DNA from: Edaphochlamys debaryana
Taxonomy: Eukaryota; Chlorophyta; Chlorophyceae; Chlamydomonadales
Assembly: GCA_016858145.1 (NCBI GenBank)
Contig: JAEHOE010000020.1
Coordinates: 806,001 to 870,000, forward strand
Direction: 5' to 3'
Length of the DNA: 64,000 bases
Shown piece after piece: positions 1 through 12,240 of the stretch. A program made the translations under genes and the position numbers. Numbering within the stretch: position 1 is the stretch's first letter; each line of letters starts with the position of its first letter. The notes beneath the pieces are model-generated. The model saw only the letters and a list, made by a program, of their open reading frames with translations. It was not told the DNA's origin and searched no databases.

Positions 1-678
1 TACCAGCGGCTTTCACAGCTACCGACAGCGGTGCTCATACAGGAGTTGTTTAGGAGGCTGAGCGAGACCGATGCGGCGCTGTCCGATATCTGCGAGGAAA
101 GCGGAAAGCTGGAGGGGCGGATTGAGGTGCTCGAAAAGGGGGCTGACCATGTGCATGAGCGCCTCAGGGACCTGGAGGAGACCGCGGCAGAACTGGGCTC
201 GGGCTACAAGGAGCTCGGCGAGCGGCTGCAGGAGCGGCGCGAGTCCTCCAGCTCCGCCTCAACGTCCGGCCTGAGCTGGTCGGAGCCCCTCGAGGAGATG
301 GACAAGCTAGTGGTGACGAAGCTGAGCGAGGAGGGGCTAGCGGCGCTGCGCAGGGGGGACATGGGGTGGATGGTGGGGGAAGGTGCGCTGTGCGGGGCGT
401 GGTTCCGGCGGTGCTGGAGGTCGAGGTCGGGGAGCTGGAGCGCAGTGCTAGAGATCAATCCGCACCAGAGAGGATCGTTGCTGAAGGCAGCGAAGCAGTA
501 CCGGTCGGTCTCGAAGGTGGTCGTGGTGCCCTACCTCACACGGGCGGGGATGCAGTTGCGGAAGGAGCGCACGGACGTGTTCAGAATGCTCTGCTTGCAA
601 GGGGGCTCGCCCAGATGGAAGGACGGGGCAGGAATCACACACGTCGTCGACGGCAAGCGGATGGACTACGATTTCTGA
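1..678 (+). CDS. coiled-coil protein, probable L1-type retrotransposon ORF1, 5' partial
   Basis: The reading frame is open from the first base to a TGA at 676-678, so the 5' end lies outside the window. The first ~75 residues are a heptad-like, Glu/Leu/Arg-rich coiled coil, followed by a Ser-rich linker. The C-terminal ~70 residues include VVVVPYLTRAGMQLRKERT, then a Trp and a final MDYDF. This layout (coiled coil, then a basic domain with a 'PYLT..G..LR....F..L...G..P.W..G..I' pattern) resembles ORF1 nucleic-acid-binding proteins of L1-type elements in green algae. That assignment is from memory of the family and is moderate. No reverse transcriptase follows, as expected for a 5'-truncated or decayed copy. 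It could instead be a host coiled-coil protein. Confidence 0.45.
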   Translation, partial: YQRLSQLPTAVLIQELFRRLSETDAALSDICEESGKLEGRIEVLEKGADHVHERLRDLEETAAELGSGYKELGERLQERRESSSSASTSGLSWSEPLEEMDKLVVTKLSEEGLAALRRGDMGWMVGEGALCGAWFRRCWRSRSGSWSAVLEINPHQRGSLLKAAKQYRSVSKVVVVPYLTRAGMQLRKERTDVFRMLCLQGGSPRWKDGAGITHVVDGKRMDYDF

Positions 679-791
679 TGGTCTTTGATGGCGTTTGGAT
701 GGCTTGCTGGCTGTTATGCTGAGGTTCATGAAGCCTTTTGGCTCGTTTGGACCTCACAGCCTTGAAGCTGTGTAACGATCATCATCATCAC
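1..791 (+). mobile_element. 3' end of a probable non-LTR retrotransposon
   Basis: The ORF1-like frame (to 678) is followed by ~90 bp of non-coding sequence, TGTAA at 771-775 and a short ATC repeat at 778-789. The homology shared with the 8.4-kb region starts just after this, at about 790 (ACATGGCC versus the same string near 8371). The element therefore seems to end exactly where host sequence begins. Short tandem repeats at the 3' end are common for non-LTR elements. The second ORF and the 5' end are not visible. Confidence 0.4.
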
Positions 792-3700
792 ATGGCCTAC
801 CATCGGCGCGACCTTGATTGAACCGCCCCGGGGCCACCGCCTGCCATACTGAGCTCTCCTAATTTATACGCTGAGCGCATGGCAGGTGAAGGTCGGCCCC
901 TTGAAGCGGCATGGCGCCGTCATACCCGCATGGCTCGAGAAGCCGGGAAGTCCCCTCTGTGGCCGCTTGCAGAACACGCGAATCCTCATCCCTCGCAACA
1001 CCTCATCGCAACCAGTCGGCTCTATCTATGTCCACCCGCTCTACAGTCACGACCCCTCGCCGGATCAAGCCCCGATCTACCCCTCACTGTCCCCAGGCCT
1101 CCCTCGCGTTTATGCCTGCATGCACAGACACCTGCCTCCGTCCACGCATCCTCCTGTCACCGCCCCCTTCCCCTCATCACCACCTTGCCCCAGTCCCCGC
1201 ACATGCCATTACGCCTTGACCGGCATGGCACAACGCATGAGCTAGACCATCTCCACATCTGGTGCCACGAGGCAAAGCCGTCTTAGCCTCAGCCCCTGGA
1301 GGCTGCCTCCCCGTACGCCGGTCAGGTCCATCAGCCCTCCTCACGCCGCCTCTCCCCTCGTGTCCTCATCTCCCCCCTCACGGCATGAGCACCACGCACC
1401 CCCGCACTGCGCCCTCGTGCAGGTACTCCCGCCAGCCCTCGAGCAGCTCAGCGTCCCGCCCCGGCCCCGGCCCCGCCCCGGCCTTGGGCGGCACCACGCC
1501 GGTCGTCACCAGCGCACCGGGGCCCACGGCAGCCTGAGTGCCGCCCTTAGGGGGGGGGAGGGGCAGAGGGGACAGAGGGAGGAGGGTTGTCAGGGACTCT
1601 GGCACTGCCCATGGCTTGATGGGAGCATGCAGCCTAGGCGTATGCCCCACAGGTTGCCGTACGCACGGCCCCACCTGCGTGGACTCCTCCGCCTGCGACT
1701 GAGTGGCCTGAGACAGACACAGCGCCTCAGAGTTGCCGTAGCACCTGCGGCGTACGGCAGATACAGGAGCGGTACAGGATGAGGCGGGCTAGGAAGCGGG
1801 GCTACTGGGGCCCGGTTGAGCGAAGGGCGTTGCCCGGATGATCTGCCCAACGCAACCCCTGGTCTGCTCCCCTCCTGCCCTTGCCCCCATCCCCCACGTA
1901 CCTGTTGAAGCTGCAGCTCTCCCACTCAGTACTGCAGTCCAGAGAGAAACCCATCTCGCGAACTGCGTGGAAACGATATGTGGCATGCGTGTGGATGATT
2001 GGCAGAAGAGGTCACAGCTGTATCAAACAATCAGTGCCCTACATGGGGCTGCTGTGACAATGCTCAAAGGGATTGGGACGACCGGCGCACCTCCCTTCCG
2101 CCAGCGGTACACCACCAGCTTGGCCCCGGGCACCGCCAGACCGGCCGCCACGCCCCCGCGCGCAAAGGGCTGGGGCACGCCGCACTATAACACCAACCCC
2201 GCCGCGCCGCTCGTCGAGCCCCGGACCAGCCGCAGCCGCACCCCCCACTCCAGCCCGCGCCACGTGACCATCTTGGCCCGGGGAGGGGCCGCCGGAGCGC
2301 TCCCGCCCAGGCTGCCGCTCCCTCCCGCTGCCCCCTCGGACCCCACCAGGGCCAGGGCCTTGCTGTCGGGGCCCTCAGCCGCTGCGGCACCGCTGGGGGA
2401 GGGGTCCCCGGCGGCGCCTGGGGCGGACCCGGGCGGTGGCGCGTGGGTGTGTCGGGGGATGCGGGGGTGCTCCAGCATTGCATGGAGGTAGAAGTGGCGG
2501 GCTGTGTTGCTCTTAATGCCCTGGGGTAGGGGTGTGCACGCGGGGGGTCAGAAGTGAGGTATGACTCCCCAAAAGGCCACGCTAGTCAGCCGTGCCCGCA
2601 TGCAAGGCTTGCGTGCGCCTAGCACAACGACAACCCGCGCGCACATGACCGTCAGCCCCGTAGACCCTTGAACTATCCCAGCACGCCTCGTCCCACCTGC
2701 ACCAGATCCTCCCGGCTGACGGTCCACGACAGCGTGAGCCCTCCTGCGGGCAGCGCCTGGCGCCGAGGCTTGCCGTACCAGGCGCAGCTCATGTCGTACA
2801 CACGCGCAACGTCCCTCGTCCTCAGTCACTACAGGACCAAGCCCTTCCCGACCTTTGCTCGAGCCTCCTCCTCCTTGAGCCTGACTCAACCCACCACCCC
2901 TTCCCGCCCCCGCCCACCACTGCGGCCGCCAGCGCCTTGCGGGCCGTGTTGTACGGCAGCTGTGTGGCCGTGGGGGCCTGGGAGGCCCCCGGGGGAGCGC
3001 CCTGGGGCACGTCCGAGGCGGCCGCGTAGCGCAGGAGGAAGGCCTGGGGGAGGGAGGGCGGGGGACAGAGGTGGGGAGCATGACTGGGCAGTGATTACAG
3101 GCAGGACGGCACATGCCTATCCATGCCCTCTGCTCCTCCATCTCTGGCCCCTCGCCATGCCCCCCTCACCATCTCTGGCTTGGACATGGGGAACCATGGG
3201 ATGTACGGCAGCACGAAGGTGAGGTATGCGGGCCCCAGCTGGCCCAGCCGCACCAGGCGGCACAGGCGCTCCAGGGAGGGGTCCCCCGGCAGCGGGGGCA
3301 GGCGCAGCGCGTGACGCTCACTGACCCAGCGGGCCAACAGAAGAAGTACCGAGGACTGCGGGGGCGGGGGGGAAGAGGAGTCATCACGGAAGGTGATCCC
3401 AGGGAAGGAGTCCCACGCCTCTCCAGCTATGCTCCCAGCCACGGCCAACCATTGCGCTCCTTCCTCCCGCGTTATCTACCCCGCCCTCGGCCCCACCTCA
3501 GAGCAAAGTCAACGGATTGTGTGCGGTGGGCGGGAGGCTTGCCGGCTTCCCTACCCCGTTCTTCCTCCCGCGTTCTGTACTCCGCAAACCCCCGCCCTCA
3601 CCTCAGAGCAGTGCCTCGACCCCTAGGGGCGGCAGCGTCAGCCACTGAGCCCGCAGATCGGGGGATCGGGGGAGGGCACCGCATTGCCAACGAACCCCCC

Positions 3701-4250
3701 AGCCAGCGGCGTGCGGAGCCTGCAGTCAACTTCACCCACACCGGCATGTGCGGGTGGGGCCAGGAACTCAGGATGGAGGCGGGTCGAAGGCAGGGTCACT
3801 GGTCCTCTCGCCCATCCCTGTAAGCAGCCCATCCCCACGGCAGTCCTCTAAGCTGGGCCGTTCCTTTCATGCACCCTCCCGCCCCGACTCCCCCCTCCGT
3901 GTACACGTACCGCAGGGCGCCCCACACCAATGGAAAGTCTGCCGCCCCGTAAACCTGCAGAGGCACCTCTCGTTGCCCGTCACAACCGTTCGCACCAGCC
4001 CCTCACAGTATGTTGTCCCTGCCACGCCCACACCCGTTCCAGCGCTTCCGGCACCAACCTGTACGGTGAACACCAGCCCGATGCCCCGCCACGGCCCGGG
4101 CGCATGAACAGACGGCAGCGGTTGGCGAAGGAAGAGGCACATGGCAAGCTCATAGATGCACGAGCATGTAACTCCCTTGACACTGCCCCTCGCAGTGACC
4201 ATAGCCCTAGCCTCAGTTCTTACCATCCACCACCGTTGCCCACCCACGGA
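792..4250. repeat. segmental duplication, copy 1 (partner 8371-12240)
   Basis: Coding and non-coding parts match the region 8371-12240 in the same order and orientation, including the 3' flank (CCGCCCCGGGGCCACCGCCT near 825 and 8411) and whole introns. Divergence rises towards the 5' end of the BTB gene it carries: above ~3400 only short exon remnants align. This copy carries the decayed gene, the partner the intact one. Confidence 0.85.
1378..4247 (-). pseudogene. BTB/BACK gene copy, decayed paralogue of the 8941-12975 gene
   Basis: Exons matching the intact sister gene can be traced at 3954-3893 (end of the BTB domain, VYGAADFPLVWGALRYVYT), ~3660-3604, 3355-3170, 3043-2918, 2801-2697, 2520-2091, 1962-1902, 1744-1675 and 1545-1378, ending in the same C-terminus (GCVVLMP). 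Lesions: an in-frame TAG at 2187-2185 where the sister has AAG; an extra base near 3606 putting a TGA at the end of the BACK exon; loss of ~70 bp inside that exon; a shortened 3355-3170 exon; no clear acceptor before 2801. The first BTB exons (4247-3990) are only weakly recognisable. If transcribed, only fragments could be made. The penultimate exons are nearly unchanged, so inactivation looks recent or the tract was homogenised by its sister. Confidence 0.8.
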
Positions 4251-4264
4251 CAGCCCCTGCCTGC

Positions 4265-4895
4265 TTGAGCTGCCGGACGCTGATGCAACCCCGGATTCTC
4301 AAATCCATCCGACATTTCACCAAGCGGACTAGGTGTCTGTCGAACTGCCTTACAACCCTCTCGCCGTGTAGCCAAGCGCAGCCGAGGGGAGCCGACCAAG
4401 ATAAGACAGGCCCCGAACTTAGCCGGCATCCAAGCCCTATCCAACCTTACAGATCCCTTGCACGGAACATGCCTCTACGGTCCGCCAGCATCCTCCCTCG
4501 TCACAAGTGCCCCTCCCTGTCCGTCTCCCTTGTCAACAACCAACTGTGACGGTCCACTAGTAAGGCAGGCCAACCGAAAGCGCCCGCGACAACCTGACCT
4601 GACCACAATGAGCAGTAATCTATCATACCAAACCCCTCTGAAGTTGCGGTATGTCCTGGGGCTTGTCACAGCCCCCGTGCAGGAGCTCCGGCCCTTCAAG
4701 CCAGGGTATCTGGCAACAAGCGCAAGGATCCCTCCAGCGAGATGGTCCGTCCACCCAACAGTTGCTTGGCATCTTTCACCGTGGCTGCGTCCCACGGGTG
4801 AATCCTGCACTCGTCAGCGTCCCTCTTCCCCTGCCGCATCTACCCCCGACATCGACCCCCGGCGCGTTCCCCACCCACCCCCGAGCCTCCGCCCC
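4265..4895. other. intergenic, 3' side of the BTB gene 4896-7101
   Basis: No coding exon could be supported. On the minus strand TGTAA (TTACA on plus at 4447-4451, another at 4350-4354) could be the polyadenylation signal of the BTB gene ending at 4896, which would give a 3' UTR of about 450-550 nt. Placement is a guess from the algal consensus. Confidence 0.35.
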
Positions 4896-7101
4896 TCACT
4901 TGGGCGGCAGCAGGGTAAGGGTGCTGGTGACTGCACTGCCCTCGTGCTCGTACTCCGCCCAGCCCGCCAGGGCGCCCCCGGCGGCCGCCGCCGCACCGAC
5001 CGCCGGCTGCGGCAGCAGCAGCGGCAGCGCCGCTGGCAGCCCCCAGCCCCAATCCACGCACATGGAGTCCGCCTTGCTGAATGTTTGGGTGCTGACGGCG
5101 CTGACCTCGCCGCCCTGCCGCCGCCGGTCCGCGCTCAGGCTCGCGTCGATGTAGACGGGGAACTTGGGAACCGGGCCAGCCATCCGCGAGCCGGGCACCT
5201 TGTAGACGGCGGGGATCGAGGAGTACATGTACAGCCTGGCGGCGGTCTTGCCGTGCTCGTACGGAGCGTACACGTCCCACGCGAAGCCCCTCGACAGCAC
5301 AAACGCAGCGCCGTTGCTGAAGGCGGCGAACACGGTAGCCGACTGCCCCGGCTGCAGCCCCTCCAGTTTGGCCCTCAGCTCCTCCTTGCTGATGCTCCAG
5401 AGGAAGGGCAGCCCTTGCTCCGGCACGCACTGCTTGCGGGGGCCGGCGCTGTGCCAGCCGGGGGTGCCGGCAGCGGCTTGCGCCTCTCGCGTCCTCTTCC
5501 GCCATGGCTCCGGGGCTGAGTGGTAGGCACTGACGAACGCCGCCTCAGCGCTGCTGATCGGGAACCACCCCGCCTGGTGCTCCGGGCCCTTGGTCTCATA
5601 GTCCGCCGCCAGAGGAAGCAGCAGGCAGTTGGTGAACTCAAGGCTCAGCTGCGTCAGCCGCACCAGGCCGCACAGCCGCTTGCGGGTGGCGGCGTCCGTG
5701 CGGGCCCAGTTGGCCCGCATCCACGTCGCCAGCAGCGTCAGCACGCTGTCCTCGCTGTCGGTCCCCAGGTCATCCGACTCCAGCAGAGCCTCCAGCCCTT
5801 GGGGCCCGAGGGCCTCCAGCTGCTGCCTCAGGGAGGGCGTGTTGAGGGCTGCGAGGGTGAAGCTGAAGTGCCGCACCAGCTGGGGCTTAGCGGCGGAGAG
5901 CACGGCGGCGAAGCTGAGGTCATCGGATGGCCACAGGTCCTCGCATGCGTACAGCTGCAGGAACGCCGGCTCGGCGGGCTCAGCTGATGACCCTGCCTCC
6001 GCCGCCCCCGTCGCCGCCAGCCTGTCCGCCAGCCACTGGCTGCAGGCGGCGGCGCATCCCTCGATGGCCAGGTAGTCCCCGGCCGGCAGCACCTCCAGGG
6101 CCTCACGGACGCTGGAGGCGTGGACCTGGGAGGGCCGTGGAGTTGACAAGGGCACGACCTTGGCTTGGCCGCTTCTGCGAAATCGAAGCCCGCAAAGCAG
6201 AAGGCATAGCTTTTACGTGCATTCGAGCCATTTACCTGCCCCGTGTAGCCGAAGCGGATGGCGAGGCGGGCGGCCGGCAGCTCCGCCTCGCTCCCCAGCA
6301 GCACCCGGAGCAGGGGCCGCCTGCCGCTCGCCTGCTTGCCGCCCTCCTTGGCTTTCGTCTTGGCTGGCGGGAAGCCTTTGCAGCGCACCAGCTGCGGGTG
6401 CAACACGGGAAGGGCCGTACACAGGGTCAGGGTCACAGAGCCGGGCCCCGGCTGCACCTGCCTGCAACGGTTAGAGATAGCCCCACCAGCTGCCAACCCA
6501 TGGCCGGGGCTAAACCCCAGCAGCCTCACTTCCAGCAGAGCACTACGCCTCACCTGAGCGTGGAAGCGCTTGCATGCCAGGCGCAGGCGCAGGAACAACG
6601 ATGTGACGGGCAAGAGCAAGCACGCCCCCTCGCCCCTTGCTGCCTCCTGTCCAAGGTCAGGCTCCCGCTCTGGATGCTGCCAGCGATCGATCTGGGGGCA
6701 AGAAGGGTGGAGGGAGGGCGAGGGCAGTCGAGCTGTGGAGGGGCAGAGTGGGGACGACAGGGCGAGGGGTGACTCGCGGGGGGGGCGGACCTCGCATGCC
6801 CACCCGAGCGACTACTGTTCTAGCAGCCCCTGCCCCGCTCGGGCCGCAGCACCAAGCAGCCCGCGCTACTAGCTGCCTCTGCAGTGCGCCTCACCTGGGC
6901 CCGGAAGCGCTCGCACGCGGGGCGCAGCACGAAGGAGTGCGCCGGTAGGAGCGGGCCCAGCGCTGCGCCTCTGCCAGTCTCCTCGCTTCCCTCCAGGCAT
7001 AACTGGATGTCGCAGTCCGCGCCCTCCTCGCTGCCAAACAGGCGGGACAGGGCCTCCGCCACCCACGGGTTGACCGCGGGCGGCGCCATGCCTGAGCCCA
7101 A
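4896..7101 (-). CDS. BTB/POZ-BACK domain protein, 552 aa
   Basis: Three exons join in phase 0 with GT-AG borders: 7101-6895, 6457-6236 and 6125-4896. Residues ~12-150 form a BTB/POZ domain: 'DCDIQLCL' (strand B1), then LLPAHSFVLRPACERFRAQ (the HK.vL...S..F region), and AARLAIRFGYTG at its end. A BACK-like helical region follows (FLQLYACEDLWPS, ALLESDDLGTDSEDSVLTLL, then LVRLTQLSLEFTNCLL). The C-terminal ~200 residues are a beta-rich domain of unknown type with a poly-Ala stretch, not kelch repeats. BTB-BACK proteins usually serve as Cullin-3 substrate adaptors, which is the inferred role. The start is the first Met of the exon; Met5 would also work. Its paralogues are at 8941-12975 and 29384-32139. 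Confidence 0.85.
6554..6650 (-). pseudogene. relic duplicate of the first BTB exon inside intron 1
   Basis: Within the 437-bp first intron of the BTB gene, the minus strand reads LLPVTSLFLRLRLACKRFHAQ split by the same donor (CAG|GTGAGGCG) as real exon 1, which reads LLPAHSFVLRPACERFRAQ. No in-frame ATG or convincing acceptor was found, so it is read as an exon-duplication remnant. It could act as an alternative exon. Confidence 0.5.
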
Positions 7102-8370
7102 AGCGCAAGCTGTAGCGCCCTAGCGAGACAGCATCAGAGGCATCTACGCTGCCGCGCGGCAATGAGGGTGCGCTGGAGCAGTGGAGGCGCAGCGCGAGGG
7201 GAAGCACCGCGAGCCCTTCATGCAAGAAGGCCCGCGGGTCGCGCGGAGAGAACCTTCTGCGCCCGCGAGTGGTGTGCCGAGCCGCGCCCTTTAGCAGCCG
7301 TGGGAGGGAGGGGAAGGTGCCAGGGGGCCCAGAAGGGGCGGGGGGCTGCCAGGGGGCTGAGGAGGAGGGCGCTGCCACGCGGGGGCCGTGCATGCCCGGG
7401 GCACAGCTGGGCTTGGGCGGCAGGGCATAAGGGCACGTCGTGGCGCCCCTGCCCAGGTCACCTCACCCGCCCGGCCCTTGGCAGGCCTGGTTGCAGCCAG
7501 TCACAGGCCTCGAAAGCCGGAAGCGCCGTGGGGATCAAGGCTGATTCCTCATGGCTTCCTCGACAGTTGTGGAGGGCTGAGGTGTGGGGTCCAGCCCCGG
7601 GGTCTTGATGCTGAAGGTGGCCTCGGCAGAGCTTGACCCCCGCATAAGCCACTGGGCCTCCAGGTCCCTAAACCGAGCAGTAGGCTGCGGCAGTCGCCGG
7701 CGGATGTCTGAGGGAGGCAGCCCGGCAGGCGGTCGGGGGGCTCCCGGTCGGGGGGCTCCCGGCCTGAGGGCCGGCTGCCGATGTCACGGGCTGCACAGCT
7801 CCTTGCGACGCTGACCGGCCCGGCACCGCTATATGGCACCGGCACACTGTTGGTGTTGCATCCAGCCGGCCTAGCGATTGATGCATGACGAGCAGGCGTG
7901 CTGCCAGGCCTGGCTGCTATGCTCCGGCTGCAGATGCGTCGAAGCGTCCACTGAATAAATATGGCAGCTGCCTGGCTCTCTTAGCATTAGCCGGGGCTGC
8001 GCTTTCGCGAGTCAATGGCCCGTTGCTGGCCCTAGCCTCCGCTGGGAATCTACCACAGGAGTCTAAGTTGCTACTCGTCATATGTGTGGATGGTCGCGTT
8101 AGTTGACTGTGGGAACCGAGGCGCAAGCAGAGGGCTGCCTTTGTGCAGGTGGGGACAGCTGCGCTTGTTGGGGCAAGCGGCTGATGTGTGCACGCTATGT
8201 GTATGACTGTGTTTACGCTGCTGTACACTGTGACGAGAGCTGAGCGTTGCCGGATGCACGCGACGACCGTTGCACTTGCAGCTCCTTCCCGAACTGCACC
8301 TTTACTGTCAGTAGAAGTTGCGCGTCGACCGGCGATTCAAGCATGATTGCCGACCGCGTGTCGCGAAACA
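7102..8370. other. intergenic, upstream of BTB gene 4896-7101
   Basis: No exon or RNA gene could be supported. It should hold the promoter of the minus-strand BTB gene. A 15-bp direct repeat (GTCGGGGGGCTCCCG) occurs twice in tandem at about 7732-7761. No TATA box was convincing. Confidence 0.4.
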
Positions 8371-11300
8371 CACATGGCCGACCATCGCCGCGACCTTTGA
8401 TTCCGGCCCGCCCCGGGGCCACCGCCTGCCATACAGAGCTCCCCTACTCTGTGCGCTGAGCGCATAGCAGGTGAAGCTTGGCCCGTCAAGCGGCAGTGCG
8501 CCGTCACACCCGCCGTGGCTCGAGAATTCGGGATGTCCCCGCTGTGGCCCCTTGCAAAAACACGCGAATCCTCATCCTTGGCCACGTCTCATCGCCACCC
8601 AGTGGCTCTATGTCCACACGCTGCACAGTCACTACGCCCTCTGCAGTGCAAGCCACAACCTAACCCCTTCTGTCTCCAGGCCTTCCTCGCTTTCACCGCT
8701 TGCATGCACAGACACATGGACCCTCCCATCCACGCGTCCTCCTGTCATCGCCCCCTTGCCTCACCACCACCTTGCCCCCGCCCCCGCCCATGCCTTGAAG
8801 CCTTGACCCGCACGGCACAGCACAGAGTGAGTGCCAAGTGGCAACCCTCAGTTTCAGCACCTTGAGGCTGCCTCCCCGTGCGCTGGTCAGGTCCATCAGC
8901 CCTCCTCACGTCGCCTCCATCCTCGTCCCCATTTCCCCCATCACGGCATGAGCACCACGCACCCCCGCACTGTGCCCTCGTGCAGGTACTCCCGCCAGCC
9001 CTCGAGCAGCTCAGCGGCCCGCCCCGGCCCCGCCCCCGCCCCGGCCTTGGGCGGCACCACGCCGGTCGTCACCAGCGCACCGGGGCCCACTAGGCCCACG
9101 GCAGCCTGAGTGCCGCCCTGAGGGGGGGGAGGGGCAGAGAGGACAGAGGGAGGAGGGTTGTCAGGGACTCTGGCACTGCCCATGGCTTGATGGGCGCATG
9201 CGACCTAGGCATATGCCCCACAGCTTGCCGTACGCACGGCCCCACCTGCGTGGACTCCTCCGCCTGCGACTGAGTGGCCTGAGACAGACACAGCGCCTCA
9301 GAGTTGCCGTAGCACCTGCGGCGTACGGCAGATACAGGAGCGGTACAGGATGAGGCGGGCTAGGAAGCGGGGCTACTGGGGCCCGGTTGAGCGAAGGGCA
9401 TTGCCCGGATGATCTGCCCAACGCAACCCCTGGTCTGCTCCCCTCCTGCCCTTGCCCCCATCCCGCACGTACCTGTTGAAGCTGCAGTTCTCCCACTCCG
9501 TACTGCAGTCCAGAGAGAAACCCATCTCGCGAACTGCGTGGAAACGATATGTGGCATGCGTGTGGATGATTGGCAGAAGAGGTCACAGCTGTATCAAACA
9601 ATCAGTGCCCTACATGAGGCTGTTGTGACAATGCTCAAAGGGATTGGGACGACCGGCTCACCTCCCTTCCTCCAGCGGTACACCACCAGCTTGGCCCCGG
9701 GCACCGCCAGCCCGGCCGCCACGCCCCCGCGCGCAAAGGGCTGAGGCACACCGCACTTGAACATCAACCCCGCCGCGCCGCTCGTCGAGCCCCGGACCAG
9801 CCGCAGCCGCACCCCCCACTCCAGCCCGCGCCACGTGACCATCTTGGCCGGGGGAGGGGCCGCCGGAGCGCTCCCGCCCAGGCTGCCGCTCCCCCCCGCT
9901 GCCCCCTCGGACCCCACCAGGGCCAGGGCCTTGCTGCCGGGGCCCTCCTCCGCTGCGGCACCGCTGGGGGACGGGTCCCCGGTGGCGGCTGGGGCGGTCC
10001 CGGGCGGTGGCGCGTGGGTGTGTCGAGGGATGCGGGGGTGCTCCAGCATTGCATGGACGTAGAAGTGGCGGGCTGTGTTGCTCTTGATGCCCTGGGGTAG
10101 GGGTGTGCACGCGGGGCGTCAGGAGAGAGGTCTGACTCTCCAAATAAAAGGCCACGCTAGTCAGCCGTGCCCGCATGCACAGCTTGCACCTAAGCCTATC
10201 CCAGCACGCATTCCCTCACCTGCACCAGATCCTCCCGGCTGACGGTCCACGACAGCGTGAGCCCTCCTGCGGGCAGCGCCTGGCGCCGCGACTTGCCGTA
10301 CCAGGCACAGCTCACGTCGTACACGCCCGCCTGTACGGCAGGGGCTGGCAGGAGTATGAACCGTGACTCTGCTGCACGGGGCTCCGACCTCCGCAGTCTT
10401 GCACTACCAAGCCCTTCTTGTCCCTTACGCCCCCTGTGTATCCGCTGACTCAACCCACCACCCCTTCCCGCCCCCGCCCACCACTGCGGCCGCCAGCGCC
10501 TTGCGGGCCGTGTTGTACGGCAGCTGTGTGGCCGTGGGGGCCTGGGAGGCCCCCGGGGGAGCGCCCTGGGGCACGTCCGAGGCGGCCGCGTAGCGCAGGA
10601 GGAAGGCCTGGGGGAGGGAGGGCCGGGGGCGGAGGTGGGGTAGCGTGACATGTGCGGGCTCATCTTCAGGGCAGGGCTCACAGCAGGGCCCTCACAATGC
10701 GCTCCGCCTGAAGAGCATGACGTATGCAGCAGGCTCATGGGCAGTGATCACAAGCAGGACGGCACATGCCTAACAATGCCCTCCGCCCCTCCGTTTCTGG
10801 CCCCCTCCCGAACCCTCCTCACCATCTCTGGCTTGGAGATGGGGAACCATGGGATGTACGGCAGCACGAAGGTGAGGTACGCGGGCCCCAGCTGGCTCAG
10901 CCGCACCAGGCGGCACAGGCGCTCCAGGGAGGGGTCCCCCGGCAGCGGGGGCAGGCGCAGCGCGTGACGCTCACTGACCCAGCGGGCGAAGAGGAGAAGC
11001 ACGGAGGACTCGTCATCGGTGGCAAAGTCATCGGACTGTGTGGGATGGTAAGGACATGGGATTTGAAGGGCCGTCTCTTGCCCGACCCACATCCCGCAAA
11101 CCCGTCTCCGCGCCCGACCTACTGTTGTCGTACCCAACCTCCCGGACGACTTGAGAGCCCCTCCCCAGCTACCCGGCCTCCTGGGAGCCACCCACCACGG
11201 CACCGCTTGGCCCCTCAGACTCTTCCTCCCGCGTTCCCTTCCCCGCAAACAGCCCATCCCACCTCGAGCAGCGCCTCAATGCCCAGGGGCGGCAGCGCCA

Positions 11301-12240
11301 GCCACTGTGCCTGCAGATCGGGGGAGGCCAGCACCTCCACCGCATTGCCGAAGTGCCGTACCACCTGGCGCTGAGCTGCCGTCAGAACGCCGGCGAACCC
11401 GCCAGCAGCGGCGGCGTTGGAAGCCTGCCGTCCACCTCCCTCCGACCCAGATCCTGCCACGGGCGGGAAGAGGTGGTCGCAGGCAAAGAGCTCCAGAGCG
11501 CGCTGCTTGCCCCCGGACAGGCCTGCACGGGTGGTGGATGGGAGAATGGCCGGTGTAAGCTCGCTTGGGTCAACATCTGAACCTCAGGTGCGAGTCGTGT
11601 CGTGCTGTCGTCGGACCCACATTGGCTGGGCGCTTCCCCACATCAAACTTGTTTGACAGCGTAGGTGACGAGACGTTCTAGGAGGGCTGGCGCGCCCCAG
11701 GTATGCAGATGTCCCGACCCACATCACTGACGGTTGCCGTACAGCCCTTCCCAACAGCTGTAGACCCCCTACGGCCTCGCTGCCTTCACGGCACACCTCA
11801 CCCTCCCTCGCCCCCCCCCTCAGCATCCCGAGGTCCCGACCCACATTGCGCCATGGCCTCATCCGCGGCGTTGACGCAGCCCGCCAGGCTGTAGCGCTCG
11901 CCGTACTTGCGTACCGTCAGGAGCTGCGCGAAGGTGCGGCTCTCGAGCCTGAGGAGGGAAGGTGGGACACAGGGGGTGGGGAGGTACATAAGGGCATGAC
12001 GGGCATGACGGCGCAGTATAAGAAGAGGTATTGTGCACTGGTTGATGCCCAGGCCAGTTTCCTGACCGTTACACGCAGCCAGGGCAAGCGGAAGGATGAG
12101 GTCCATGTGACCGCAAAGTAATCGACCCGCTGACTGATCCGACCATTCCATTCCCCAACCTCCCCCCACTCACTCCCCCGTGTACACGTAGCGCAGGGCG
12201 TCCAGAACCGCTGGGAGCTCCGACGCCCCGTCCACCTGCA
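8371..12240. repeat. segmental duplication, copy 2 (partner 792-4250)
   Basis: This is the partner of the block at 792-4250: same gene order, same exon borders and long near-identical stretches (compare 8947-9745 with 1384-2180). The gene in this copy has an open frame throughout. Confidence 0.85.

Noticed and set aside
4458..5519. Long plus-strand open frame (353 codons)
   Set aside because: Antisense shadow of the BTB exon 6125-4896; its Arg/Pro-rich translation has no domain and the minus strand has clear homology and splice logic.
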